From CAVPDE01 sp964580575 (GTDB lineage Bacteria > Desulfobacterota > DSM-4660 > Desulfatiglandales > HGW-15): 31,824 nucleotides of DNA. The notes beneath the pieces were generated by a model, which was given only the letters and a program-made list of their open reading frames with translations, was not told the origin of the DNA and made no database searches. Position numbers and translations under genes: made by a program. The stretch is taken from NCBI GenBank assembly GCA_964580575.1, contig CAZOLJ010000055.1, positions 1-31,824 on the forward strand, in the 5' to 3' direction. Positions 8,640 through 15,867 of this stretch are shown here, one piece after another (position 1 is the stretch's first letter; every line of letters begins with the position of its first letter).

Positions 8640-8917
8640 TGCTCTTCCGTCTTTCTCTTTTTTGCCTCTTCGATCAGTTCAATAAGGGTGAGAACCTTTT
8701 GTTTGGGAGGCTTGCCGAAGATCTTCTCCCATTCATCCGGTTTGAGTTCTTCGCGCAGAAAGTCTTCTATCATAAAATGATCGTACCAGCAATCCATGAT
8801 CATGGAACAGGGTAGCCCCTTGTTTTCGATTCGGCAGTAGGAGAACGGGACAGGATTGCCGAGCCTCCGGCACCGAATCATGACATCCTCTCCAGGCGGA
8901 GTACTTTCTTTTTTCAT
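8636..8917 (-). CDS. Four-cysteine small protein in the ior operon, function unknown
   Basis: This is a 93-residue soluble protein I cannot assign. Its N-terminal half has four cysteines, C16-x11-C28-x8-C37-x5-C43 (IRCRRLG, SYCRIEN, GLPCSMI, MDCWYDH), a spacing that could hold a zinc ion or an Fe-S cluster. The C-terminal half is charged and helical (LIELIEEAKKRKTEEQ). Its stop overlaps the iorA start as ATGA, so its expression is tied to iorA, which suggests a role in maturation, cofactor loading or regulation of the oxidoreductase. Start ATG 8917 has a weak GGTGAG site upstream. Similar Cys patterns occur, as I recall, in small deltaproteobacterial proteins without known function. Confidence 0.75.
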   Translation of the reverse strand: MKKESTPPGEDVMIRCRRLGNPVPFSYCRIENKGLPCSMIMDCWYDHFMIEDFLREELKPDEWEKIFGKPPKQKVLTLIELIEEAKKRKTEEQ

Positions 8918-8935
8918 AATGGCTCACCAGAAATA

Positions 8936-8968
8936 ACGCCGGAGGTCGACGGCGTCGATCTCCGGCGT
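8936..8968 (-). terminator. GC-rich hairpin between trpB2 and the ior operon
   Basis: A 15-bp inverted repeat (8936-8950 with 8954-8968, one mismatch) with a 3-nt loop lies between the trpB2 stop (8993) and the small-protein start (8917). On the minus strand it is followed by TTATTT, a short and imperfect T-run. It could be a terminator of trpB2, or a partial terminator or RNA-stabilising element that sets the ratio of trpB2 to ior expression. No separate promoter for the ior genes was recognised downstream, which favours the second idea. Confidence 0.55.
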
Positions 8969-8992
8969 GAACGAAAACCTTGTCTGAGACTC

Positions 8993-10378
8993 CTAGATTT
9001 TGCTTGGTCTGTACTGCTTTGGTTTAGGCAACTTACTGATGTCCCTCAGCGCTCTTTGGATGTCCTCTTCAGGCAGGGCATGATCCGACAGTTTGCCCCT
9101 GAGGTAAGCCTCGTAAGCGCCCATGTCCACGAGACCGTGACCGCTCCAGTTCATCAGGATGACCTTCTGCTTGCCCTCCTCGCGGGCCTTGATCGCCTCG
9201 CGGATCAACATGGCGATGGCATGGTTTGTCTCAGGCGCGCTGATGAACCCTTCGGTGCGGGCAAAGGTGATACCGGCCTGGAAAGTCTCCAGTTGCGGGA
9301 CCGCTTCCGGACGGATCAGGCCGTCCAGGATGAGCTGGCTTATGGTGGGAGCCATCCCATGGTATCTCAGCCCGCCGGCGTGAATGGGAGCAGGAACGAA
9401 GCTGTGGCCGAGGGTGTGCATGGGCATAAGAGGGGTCATCATTACGGTATCCCCGAAGTCATAAGCGAAGGGTCCCCGCGTCATGGTGGGACAGGACGTG
9501 GGCTCCACGGCGATGATGTCGATCTTCTTTCCGTTGATCTTGTCCCTCACAAAGGGGAAGGCACACCCGGCGAAGTTGCTCCCGCCACCGCAACATCCGA
9601 TGATCACATCCGGGTAGTCACCGGCAATCGCCATCTGCTTCTGGCACTCCAGGCCGTTAACGGTTTGATGAAGCATGACATGGTTCAACACGCTGCCGAG
9701 GGAATACTTGCTGTCCTTTCCCGTGACAGCGGATTCGACGGCCTCGCTGATGGCAATCCCAAGGCTTCCGGGAGAATCCGGGTTCTGAGCCAGAATCGAC
9801 TGCCCGGCTTTGGTTTCCGTGCTAGGACTCGCCACGCAGTTGGCCCCCCAGGTCTCCATCATAAGCCGGCGGTAAGGCTTCTGGTTGAAGCTGATCTTGA
9901 CCATGAAGACCTTGCACTCCATGCCAAAAAACGCGCAGGCCATGGACAGGGCACTACCCCACTGGCCTGCACCGGTCTCAGTGGCAATCCGTTTGGTCCC
10001 GGCGACCTTGTTGTAGTAGGCCTGGGCAACGGCGGTGTTGGGTTTGTGGCTGCCTGCCGGGCTTACTCCTTCGTTCTTGAAATAAATTTTGGCAGGAGTC
10101 TTGAGAAACCTCTCAAGATTGTACGCCCTGTACATGGGCGTTGGTCTCCAGATGGTATAAACCTTCAAGATCTCTTCCGGGATGTCGATGAACCGCTGGG
10201 TGCTGACTTCCTGCTCGATCAAATTCATGGGGAAAATGGGGGCCAGATCCTCTGGACCAACAGGTTTTCCGGTCCCCGGGTGAAGCGGCGGTTCCATCGG
10301 CGTAGGCATGTCTGCAAGGATGTTGTACCACTGACGGGGCAATTCCGACTCGGGTAGAAAAATTTTTTTGACCTCCAT
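8993..10378 (-). CDS. trpB2: TrpB2-type tryptophan synthase beta chain-like enzyme
   Basis: This PLP enzyme of 461 residues is longer than canonical TrpB (~400) and matches the TrpB2 group: an N-terminal extension (LPRQWYNILADMP), then RPTPMYRAYNLE, PAGSHKPNTA with the Schiff-base Lys (~111), ATETGAGQWGSALS and the phosphate loop GCCGGGSNFAG. TrpB2 enzymes join indole and serine (or phosphoserine) to tryptophan, usually without TrpA, and are thought to salvage indole. ATG 10378 is chosen over the ATG 11 codons upstream because GGAGGGA precedes it at good spacing. No other trp gene is present. Lying upstream of iorAB, it links indole or tryptophan handling with indolepyruvate oxidation. Confidence 0.92.
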   Translation of the reverse strand: MEVKKIFLPESELPRQWYNILADMPTPMEPPLHPGTGKPVGPEDLAPIFPMNLIEQEVSTQRFIDIPEEILKVYTIWRPTPMYRAYNLERFLKTPAKIYFKNEGVSPAGSHKPNTAVAQAYYNKVAGTKRIATETGAGQWGSALSMACAFFGMECKVFMVKISFNQKPYRRLMMETWGANCVASPSTETKAGQSILAQNPDSPGSLGIAISEAVESAVTGKDSKYSLGSVLNHVMLHQTVNGLECQKQMAIAGDYPDVIIGCCGGGSNFAGCAFPFVRDKINGKKIDIIAVEPTSCPTMTRGPFAYDFGDTVMMTPLMPMHTLGHSFVPAPIHAGGLRYHGMAPTISQLILDGLIRPEAVPQLETFQAGITFARTEGFISAPETNHAIAMLIREAIKAREEGKQKVILMNWSGHGLVDMGAYEAYLRGKLSDHALPEEDIQRALRDISKLPKPKQYRPSKI

Positions 10379-10613
10379 ACTCCCTCCTTCTTCATCGTTA
10401 TCGTTTGTCATACAGCCCGGCGATACAGGCTGACCTCAACGCATAACTACAAACTCATTTTGCCGGGAACCGGATATTGGACTTTCCATCCTCCTTTGAA
10501 CCCAGCAAGAAAGGACAGGGTCAGAAACCCGCCACTGCCACGAGTCGCCGCAGAAGGAATGAACTCTTTTTGAGGTGCACAATTGCCAAAGTGGCGATAA
10601 AGATATAGTGGGG
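10379..10613 (-). other. Long 5' leader of trpB2
   Basis: About 230 nt separate the predicted transcription start (~10607) from the trpB2 ATG. The leader contains a short open frame with an AAAGGAGG tract directly abutting its ATG (17 codons, MESPISGSRQNEFVVMR, 10489 down to 10436). Upstream in the same frame there are several TGG (Trp) codons. I could not draw a convincing terminator/antiterminator pair or T-box, so its regulatory status is open. The remainder of the gap, up to the ATPase gene at 10777, shows only that gene's ribosome-binding site. Confidence 0.35.
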
Positions 10614-10642
10614 TGTATAGCGAAAAGGGGTTGATGAGTCAA
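10614..10642 (-). promoter_or_regulatory. Consensus sigma70 promoter of trpB2
   Basis: On the minus strand TTGACT (10642-10637) is followed after exactly 17 nt by TATACA (10619-10614). Both hexamers are one base from consensus. It points to trpB2, whose ATG lies ~230 nt downstream. Confidence 0.7.
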
Positions 10643-10776
10643 GATTTTTCGTTCTAGCCTTTTGACTTTCAAAAAAGCGCTAAACCCATTAGAATAAGAG
10701 ACGTCAAGGAAAGGTGATCAGCGCGCCAGGTCAGCTCAAACAAGGGCACACCGGATGCCCCAGGAGGATTTGAGGA

Positions 10777-13065
10777 ATGGACGCCAAGATGGTTCGAGAA
10801 CCGGAACATCAGCAAAAGCTTTCTTACTACAAAGCCTTGCACGATATCGGCAATCAGATTCATGCTGCAAAGGATATCAATGAAATCCTGATCAACCTGA
10901 GAGAGAAGATTCTGAGCTTTTTTGACGCGGACCGGATCACCATTTACGTTGTGGACGGCAAGCGGAAGGAGGTCTACTCCCGCTTTGCCGCAGGGGCTAT
11001 TCAGGAAATCCGGGTTCCCATCAACAACAAGAGCGTTGCCGGGTACACGGCGAACAATGCTCAGATTACCAACATCGTTAACGCCTATGACATGCACGAG
11101 CTGAACCTCATTGACCGGGAACTCGCTTTTGACAAGAGCTGGGACGAGAAATCGAAATACATGACCAAGCAGATCCTCACGGTCCCCATCTTTTACAAGA
11201 AGTATGTGATCGGCGTTCTCCAGCTCATCAACAAACAGGGCGGAGACCGCTTCAGCGTGGAGGATCAGACCTCGGCCGTGGAAATGGCCAAGGTGCTGGG
11301 CATCGCTTTTTTCAACCAAAAGAAAATGGCTCAGCAGAGGGCCAAACGCACCAAGTTCGACTATCTCACGGACAACAACATCATTACCGAAAGCGAACTG
11401 GAAAATGCGATTTCCATGGCCAGGTCCAGAAACGTATCGATCGAGAGCATTTTCTTGAAAGAAATGAAGGTGCGAAAAGACGATGTGGGACGCTCCATCG
11501 CACAATACTACAACTGCGACTACGTCCCCTTTGACAGCAATTACCCCATTCCCGGCGATCTGCTGGCAAAGCTGAAGCCCACCTATCTCAAGAACAACCT
11601 GTGGGTTCCCCTCGGGAAGGCGGATGGGAAGGTCAAGATCCTTATCGACAACCCCCAGCGGCTCGACAGGATCGACAGCATCAAGTCTCTGCTTCCTGCA
11701 GAAGGCTACGAGTTCGCCGTCGGGCTTCGGGAGGACATTCTCCAGTTCCTCGACTATTTTTACGGGACGTCGCGCATGCAGGCCGAGGGGTCCATTGATG
11801 AAATCCTGAACAAGATGGATGTCCAGGAGCAGGAGGAGATGGAAGCGGGATCCGAGATGCTCACCGAAAACGACAGCATCATTGTGCAGCTCGTGAACAA
11901 AGTCATTACCGATGCTCAGAAGAAGAACTGCTCGGACATCCACATCGAGCCTTATCCCGAAAAGGAAGGGGCTGAAATCCGGCTGAGGGTCGACGGGCAG
12001 TGCCAGAAGTACCAGACCGTTCCGTACCATTACCGAAAGGCGCTGGTTTCCCGCCTAAAGATCATGGCGGACCTCGACATCTCCGAGCGGAGAAAGCCCC
12101 AGGACGGCAAAATCAAGTTCAAAAAATTCGGTCCCCTGGACATCGAACTTCGGGTGGCCTCCATTCCCACGGTTGGAGGGGAAGAAGATGTAGTCATGCG
12201 TATTCTTCAAGCCGGAGAGCCTATTCCGCTGGCTAGTATGGGGCTCAGTGAAAGGGACTTCAATCTCCTGCTCAACCTCATCAGCAAGCCCTACGGGATT
12301 GTTCTTTGCGTCGGACCGACGGGGAGCGGGAAAACTACGACCCTTCATTCTGTTCTGGCTCACATCAACAAACCGGAAACTAAAATCTGGACTGCAGAAG
12401 ATCCGGTGGAGATCACCCAGAGAGGGCTTCGGCAGGTGCAGATTTTACCCAAGATCGGCTTTGACTTTGCTGCGGCCATGCGTTCTTTCCTGAGGGCTGA
12501 CCCGGATGTGATCATGGTGGGTGAAATGCGGGACCATGAAACGGTCTCCACAGGAATCGAAGCGTCCCTCACCGGGCACTTGGTTTTCAGCACCCTTCAC
12601 ACCAACAGCGCCCCTGAGACCATCGTTCGGCTCCTGGACATGGGCATGGACCCCTTTAATTTTGCGGATGCCCTCCTGGGGGTGCTTGCCCAGCGCCTCG
12701 TGAGAACCCTCTGCAAGAGCTGCAGGGAGCCCTATCACCCCAGCCGCGCAGAATACGACATCCTGGTCCGATCCTATGCCGGGAACTTTGATGCCCTGGG
12801 TTTCCCCTACTCGGAAGACCTGGTCCTTCACAAGGCAAAGGGTTGTGAGAAATGCAATAACGGGTATAGGGGAAGAACAGCGATCGTGGAGCTTCTGGAA
12901 GGATCCGATGAGATCAAAACTCTGATTCAGAGCAAAGCCGTGATGGAGAGGATCCGGGAAGAGGCGGTAAAGGGAGGCATGACCACTCTTATGCAGGACG
13001 GCATCCGGAAGGTGTTCCTCGGGCTCACGGACATCCAGCAGGTCCGGAAGGTGTGCATCAAATAA
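10777..13065 (+). CDS. GAF-domain fused PilB/GspE-family secretion ATPase
   Basis: The 762-residue protein combines a signalling and a motor part. Residues ~25-190 form a GAF domain (INLREKILSFFDADRITIYV, TVPIFYKKYVIGVLQLIN). Residues ~195-330 resemble the MshEN/T2SSE N-domain (ITESELENAISMA, LLAKLKPTYLKNNLWVPLG). The rest is a type II secretion/type IV pilus ATPase: Walker A GPTGSGKTTT (~513), Walker B DPDVIMVGEMRD (~575), His box TGHLVFSTLHTNSAPETI, and a four-Cys zinc element CKSC (~646) plus CEKC (~690). ATG 10777 follows AGGAGG at 9-nt spacing. No platform, secretin, pilin or pilus gene lies nearby. Such orphan ATPases may drive a distant pilus or secretion machine, here possibly gated by a small ligand of the GAF domain. 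Confidence 0.93.
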   Translation: MDAKMVREPEHQQKLSYYKALHDIGNQIHAAKDINEILINLREKILSFFDADRITIYVVDGKRKEVYSRFAAGAIQEIRVPINNKSVAGYTANNAQITNIVNAYDMHELNLIDRELAFDKSWDEKSKYMTKQILTVPIFYKKYVIGVLQLINKQGGDRFSVEDQTSAVEMAKVLGIAFFNQKKMAQQRAKRTKFDYLTDNNIITESELENAISMARSRNVSIESIFLKEMKVRKDDVGRSIAQYYNCDYVPFDSNYPIPGDLLAKLKPTYLKNNLWVPLGKADGKVKILIDNPQRLDRIDSIKSLLPAEGYEFAVGLREDILQFLDYFYGTSRMQAEGSIDEILNKMDVQEQEEMEAGSEMLTENDSIIVQLVNKVITDAQKKNCSDIHIEPYPEKEGAEIRLRVDGQCQKYQTVPYHYRKALVSRLKIMADLDISERRKPQDGKIKFKKFGPLDIELRVASIPTVGGEEDVVMRILQAGEPIPLASMGLSERDFNLLLNLISKPYGIVLCVGPTGSGKTTTLHSVLAHINKPETKIWTAEDPVEITQRGLRQVQILPKIGFDFAAAMRSFLRADPDVIMVGEMRDHETVSTGIEASLTGHLVFSTLHTNSAPETIVRLLDMGMDPFNFADALLGVLAQRLVRTLCKSCREPYHPSRAEYDILVRSYAGNFDALGFPYSEDLVLHKAKGCEKCNNGYRGRTAIVELLEGSDEIKTLIQSKAVMERIREEAVKGGMTTLMQDGIRKVFLGLTDIQQVRKVCIK

Positions 13066-13068
13066 GCG

Positions 13069-13452
13069 TCACATTCGCTTGGTCACATGTACTTCCACGA
13101 AGCTTGCCCGGAAAAACTCCCGGGTGAATTCGGCAACCGTGTCCGGGTCATAGGCCTTGCAGCTGAAAATGTCGATATAGGCCGAGTTGGTCAGGTTGGC
13201 GAAGTGCCCTGAAATCAGCGACGTTTCGATCAGCTGGATCATGGAAAACCCTGCCACTCTTTCTTCTTCGCCGAAATGCACCACCTCGCAATCGCCGAAG
13301 CGCTTCATGTCGATGCGCGTGCACAGTTCCACCACGTACTGCTTTATCTTGTCTGCATCCCGAATCGTGTCCGGATTGCAGTCATAGAGATCTAGGCTCG
13401 TGAGCAGTCCCCAAGGGGTGGCAGCCTCCTGTAAAGCCGGTCGTGTTGCCAT
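13069..13452 (-). CDS. Divergent SpeD-like pyruvoyl-dependent decarboxylase
   Basis: The ~127-residue protein follows the prokaryotic AdoMet decarboxylase (SpeD class 1B) plan: an N-terminal LLTSLDLYDCNPDTIRD strand-helix, a variable centre, then ETSLISGHF and NSAYIDIFSCKAYDP. The pyruvoyl-forming Ser (~78), the processing His (~83) and the catalytic Cys (~98) are present with the spacing S-x4-H-x14-C known from the family. The residue before the serine is Thr instead of the usual Glu, and the following HTWPE-type stretch is lost (HFANL). It should self-cleave, but AdoMet may not be the substrate; some SpeD homologues act on other amino acids. ATG 13452 is preferred because GGAGGGCCAAGAGGA precedes it. 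No speE or other polyamine gene is near. Only 3 nt separate its stop from that of the convergent ATPase gene. Confidence 0.8.
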   Translation of the reverse strand: MATRPALQEAATPWGLLTSLDLYDCNPDTIRDADKIKQYVVELCTRIDMKRFGDCEVVHFGEEERVAGFSMIQLIETSLISGHFANLTNSAYIDIFSCKAYDPDTVAEFTREFFRASFVEVHVTKRM

Positions 13453-13516
13453 TCCTCTTGGCCCTCCTTCATCAATAAAAAATCCAATTGCCCACAAATG
13501 GAAAAATGGTTGCTTT

Positions 13517-13544
13517 TAGATAAACTCTTTTGAAAATTTGTCAA
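13517..13544 (-). promoter_or_regulatory. Probable promoter of the SpeD-like gene
   Basis: Minus-strand TTGACA (13544-13539), 16-nt AT-rich spacer, TATCTA (13522-13517). The predicted start of transcription is ~55 nt before the ATG at 13452. It overlaps the end of the decayed Old Yellow Enzyme frame. Confidence 0.5.
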
Positions 13545-13696
13545 CAGAAATCTACTGGAAACGGTTGAAAGGGAAACAATTCTCGCTCAGATCGCAACCC
13601 CGGTGAGAAAACCTTCATGCCTGCCGGTCCTCCGATCCGGTTCTTGAGCATCATCCCGTTGATCCGGATGGGTGAAAAAAGATGGGGATATTTCAT
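13541..13696 (-). pseudogene. N-terminal remnant of an Old Yellow Enzyme / enoate reductase gene
   Basis: Reading from ATG 13696 on the minus strand, the first ~25 residues (MKYPHLFSPIRINGMMLKNR, then IGGPAG) match the start of NADH:flavin oxidoreductases of the Old Yellow Enzyme/2-enoate reductase family, which begin with a very similar LFSPIKI..LKNRI motif. The similarity then stops, the frame ends at 13541 after 51 codons, and nothing resembling the ~350-residue TIM barrel follows. The ATG overlaps the stop codon of the upstream flavoprotein gene (ATGA), so the pair was once a coupled operon. This is a truncated relic after loss of the rest of the gene; no insertion element is visible at the break. 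Confidence 0.75.
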
Positions 13697-14595
13697 CTGA
13701 ACTTCTTGGCATACGATGCGGCTTCGAGACCTGCGACGCATCCCTGTCCTACAGCAATGGCCATCTGCCAAGGCGGACCGGTGATGTCTCCGGCCGCGTA
13801 AATGCCTGGCACGTTGGTCTCCTGCTTTTTATTGGTCACGATGTACTTGAAGGACTCAGGGTCCATAGCCACTCCAAGGGTGCCGGCCAGTTCAATGGCG
13901 CCTTTGGCTCCCACTTCGATGAAAACGCCCTTCACCTTCAGGGTGGTTCCATCATCGAGAAGCAGCCCCTCCACGGCGTTTTCACCGAGAATCTGGTTGA
14001 CCTTGCATCCCTCATGGAGCTGAATCGGGCTTTCCCTGATTTGATTGGCAAGGGCTTCTGTCGCTTCCAGCTTTAAGCATACGAGATGGACCTCTTTCGT
14101 GTAGAAGAGGAGTGTTAGGGCGCCGGTCAGGGCGGCGCTTTCAGAGCCTGCCACGGCAACAGGTTCGTCCCGATAGAAATTCGCATCGCAGTCCACGCAG
14201 TAGCTGACCCCGCGGCCGAGCAGTTCTTTCTCCCCGCGAACATTGAGCTTATTGCGAGAAACTCCAAGTGCAAAGATCAGGGTACGGCTCTGGATCTCTT
14301 TCCCGCTCTCCACTTTGAGATGAAACCACGAATCTCGCTGCTTGATCTCCACCGCATCTTCATCCAGAAACCTCGCTCCGAAGTGCTCTGCCTGTTTCCT
14401 TCCGTCCTGGAGAAGGGTTTCGCCATCCACCTTGGAAAGGCAACAGTAATTCTCAACATGGGCACGGTACAAACTGCTCTTGTGCTGCTTGCCGAGAACG
14501 AGGACCGAAGCCTTGGATCGCACGGCATGAATGGCGGCCTGCAGCCCGGCCGGCCCGGTTCCCAGGATAATGACGTCATACGCGCTTGCGGTCAT
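13693..14595 (-). CDS. Thioredoxin-reductase-like NAD(P)/FAD oxidoreductase
   Basis: This 300-residue flavoprotein has the two-dinucleotide-domain plan of low-molecular-weight thioredoxin reductases: FAD-binding VIILGTGPAGLQAAIHA at the N-terminus (~5-21), the redox pair CVDC (~133-136), a second nucleotide loop AVAGSESAALTGALTL (~145-160), and the C-terminal FAD motif GIYAAGDITGPPWQMAIAVG (~263-282). The second loop reads GSESA rather than GGGDSA, so cofactor preference may differ. The substrate is unknown. It overlaps the MFS gene upstream by 20 nt and the Old Yellow Enzyme relic downstream by 4 nt. It probably once served as electron or substrate partner of that lost reductase, with the transporter bringing in the substrate. 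Confidence 0.9.
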   Translation of the reverse strand: MTASAYDVIILGTGPAGLQAAIHAVRSKASVLVLGKQHKSSLYRAHVENYCCLSKVDGETLLQDGRKQAEHFGARFLDEDAVEIKQRDSWFHLKVESGKEIQSRTLIFALGVSRNKLNVRGEKELLGRGVSYCVDCDANFYRDEPVAVAGSESAALTGALTLLFYTKEVHLVCLKLEATEALANQIRESPIQLHEGCKVNQILGENAVEGLLLDDGTTLKVKGVFIEVGAKGAIELAGTLGVAMDPESFKYIVTNKKQETNVPGIYAAGDITGPPWQMAIAVGQGCVAGLEAASYAKKFR

Positions 14596-15820
14596 GGATC
14601 ACCTCCGTCGGTTTCATTTTCATGATCAGAAAAATGGCGGCTCCCGAGATTCCGCAAAGGCCGTACCAGACCGAAGTGTAACTGCCTGTCGTGTCAAAGG
14701 CCCATCCTGCCAGGGTAGGGCCGATAATTCCTCCGATGGATGCGGATCCGAGCACGATGCCGATCATCTTTCCAAAGTAGGCCGTTCCAAAATACTCTTG
14801 GAGGATCGCCCCCCGCAACACCATACTCCCCCCAAAGCCCGGCGCGAAGAGAAGCAGGAAGACCAGCAGGACGCCCATGGACTCAACATAGCAAAAGGCA
14901 AAGGCCCCGGCGCTCATCATGAAAAAGGTTGTAGCCATGACGATCCTTTTGTCAAACCGGTCGCCCCACCAGCCAAAACCGAATCTTCCTGCAATGCTGA
15001 CCAGGGGCAGCGCTGCGGCCACGGCGCCGGATGTTCCTCTTGGGATTCCAAGGCTGCTGAGATAGGGCATCATGTGGATGACCACGGCGGTGACCGACAT
15101 CATTCGGACTGTTTCTGCAGCATTCAGATAAAGGAAAGACCTGTTCGTGATCATCTCGCGAAAAGCCCCGTGCCTTTTCTCGGAACTCTCCCCCTGGTCG
15201 GGGGTCGTCGATGATTCTGCACCCTGTCCCTCCGGGCGCAATCCAAGTCGCTCAGGCCTGTCCCGCACGATGAGGGACAGGGGAAGGCCTAAAAGCCACA
15301 TGCCCGCTCCCAGAATCACCAGCGTCAGTCGCCATCCGGACTCATCAATCAGGAACACGATAAGCGGAACAACGAGCCCTCCGGCCCCGAATCCCGAAGC
15401 CATGATGCCGAGCGCCAGCCCCACGTTCTTCCTGAACCAGACCGCCACGGCCGTCATGGTGACCACACTCGTGCACCCGCCGGCTCCCAGGGCAATGAAG
15501 AGGAAACAGATGTAAAACATGAGCAGGGATTGAGTGAGGCTCAGAAGAACCAGGCCGATGCCGATGATGACGGTACCGACCAGGAGCAGCTTTCTGGAAC
15601 CAAATCGGTCGACGAGGAATCCCACGATGGGCGCAAAGATACCCATTTCGAGCCCACGGAGACTTGTGGCGAGCGAAATCTGAGTGTAGCTCCATCCGAA
15701 CTCCTGCTGGATGGGTTCGAAGAAAGCGGTGAAGCTGAAGAAGATGATGCCGCCCACATAGAGGTTGATGATGAAGCATGAGAGGACGACCCACCACCCA
15801 TAATAAATGGTACTGAGCAT
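14576..15820 (-). CDS. MFS transporter, oxalate/formate antiporter-like (OFA) family
   Basis: This ~414-residue inner-membrane transporter has twelve predicted helices in two halves. The N-terminus TIYYGWWVVLSCFI and the FEPIQQEFGWSYTQIS segment are typical of the OFA/monocarboxylate branch, as is the loop motif VGFLVDRFGSRKLLLVG. The second half repeats the pattern (GRFGFGWWGDRFDKRIV). Likely substrates are small organic anions, but the sequence does not fix one. The start is uncertain: ATG 15820 places the family-typical GWW close to the N-terminus, while ATG 15853 adds eleven residues but sits in the loop of a stable hairpin. Neither has a clear ribosome-binding site. It is first in an operon with the flavoprotein and the decayed enoate reductase. 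Confidence 0.9.
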   Translation of the reverse strand: MLSTIYYGWWVVLSCFIINLYVGGIIFFSFTAFFEPIQQEFGWSYTQISLATSLRGLEMGIFAPIVGFLVDRFGSRKLLLVGTVIIGIGLVLLSLTQSLLMFYICFLFIALGAGGCTSVVTMTAVAVWFRKNVGLALGIMASGFGAGGLVVPLIVFLIDESGWRLTLVILGAGMWLLGLPLSLIVRDRPERLGLRPEGQGAESSTTPDQGESSEKRHGAFREMITNRSFLYLNAAETVRMMSVTAVVIHMMPYLSSLGIPRGTSGAVAAALPLVSIAGRFGFGWWGDRFDKRIVMATTFFMMSAGAFAFCYVESMGVLLVFLLLFAPGFGGSMVLRGAILQEYFGTAYFGKMIGIVLGSASIGGIIGPTLAGWAFDTTGSYTSVWYGLCGISGAAIFLIMKMKPTEVIHDRKRV

Positions 15821-15839
15821 AAGGAGACACCGGACAACA

Positions 15840-15867
15840 AACCCCCCAGGCATCCTGGCAGGGGGTT
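15840..15867 (-). other. Stable hairpin at the 5' end of the MFS gene
   Basis: A 7-bp outer stem (15840-15846 with 15861-15867) and a 4-bp inner stem (15847-15850 with 15854-15857), with a three-base bulge, enclose a CAT loop. On the minus strand the loop reads ATG, an in-frame possible start of the transporter, and the stem is followed by TTTGTTG. It may be an attenuator or a translational block, or simply evidence that the downstream ATG is used. Confidence 0.4.

Noticed and set aside
9056..10357. 433-codon plus-strand frame across trpB2
   Set aside because: Low-complexity Gly/His/Asp-rich translation, antisense to conserved TrpB2 motifs.
10662..10695. TTGACT...TAGAAT as a plus-strand promoter for the ATPase gene
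   Set aside because: The spacing is 22 nt, too long for a sigma70 promoter, and no better pair was found.
10669..12030. 453-codon minus-strand frame across the ATPase gene
   Set aside because: Antisense shadow (Leu/Val/Asp-rich) of the GAF and MshEN regions; no ribosome-binding site or family motif.
13069..13452. First impression that the SpeD-like protein lacks the pyruvoyl serine
   Set aside because: Re-aligning on the His and Cys shows the Ser-x4-His-x14-Cys spacing is exact; only the preceding residue is changed.
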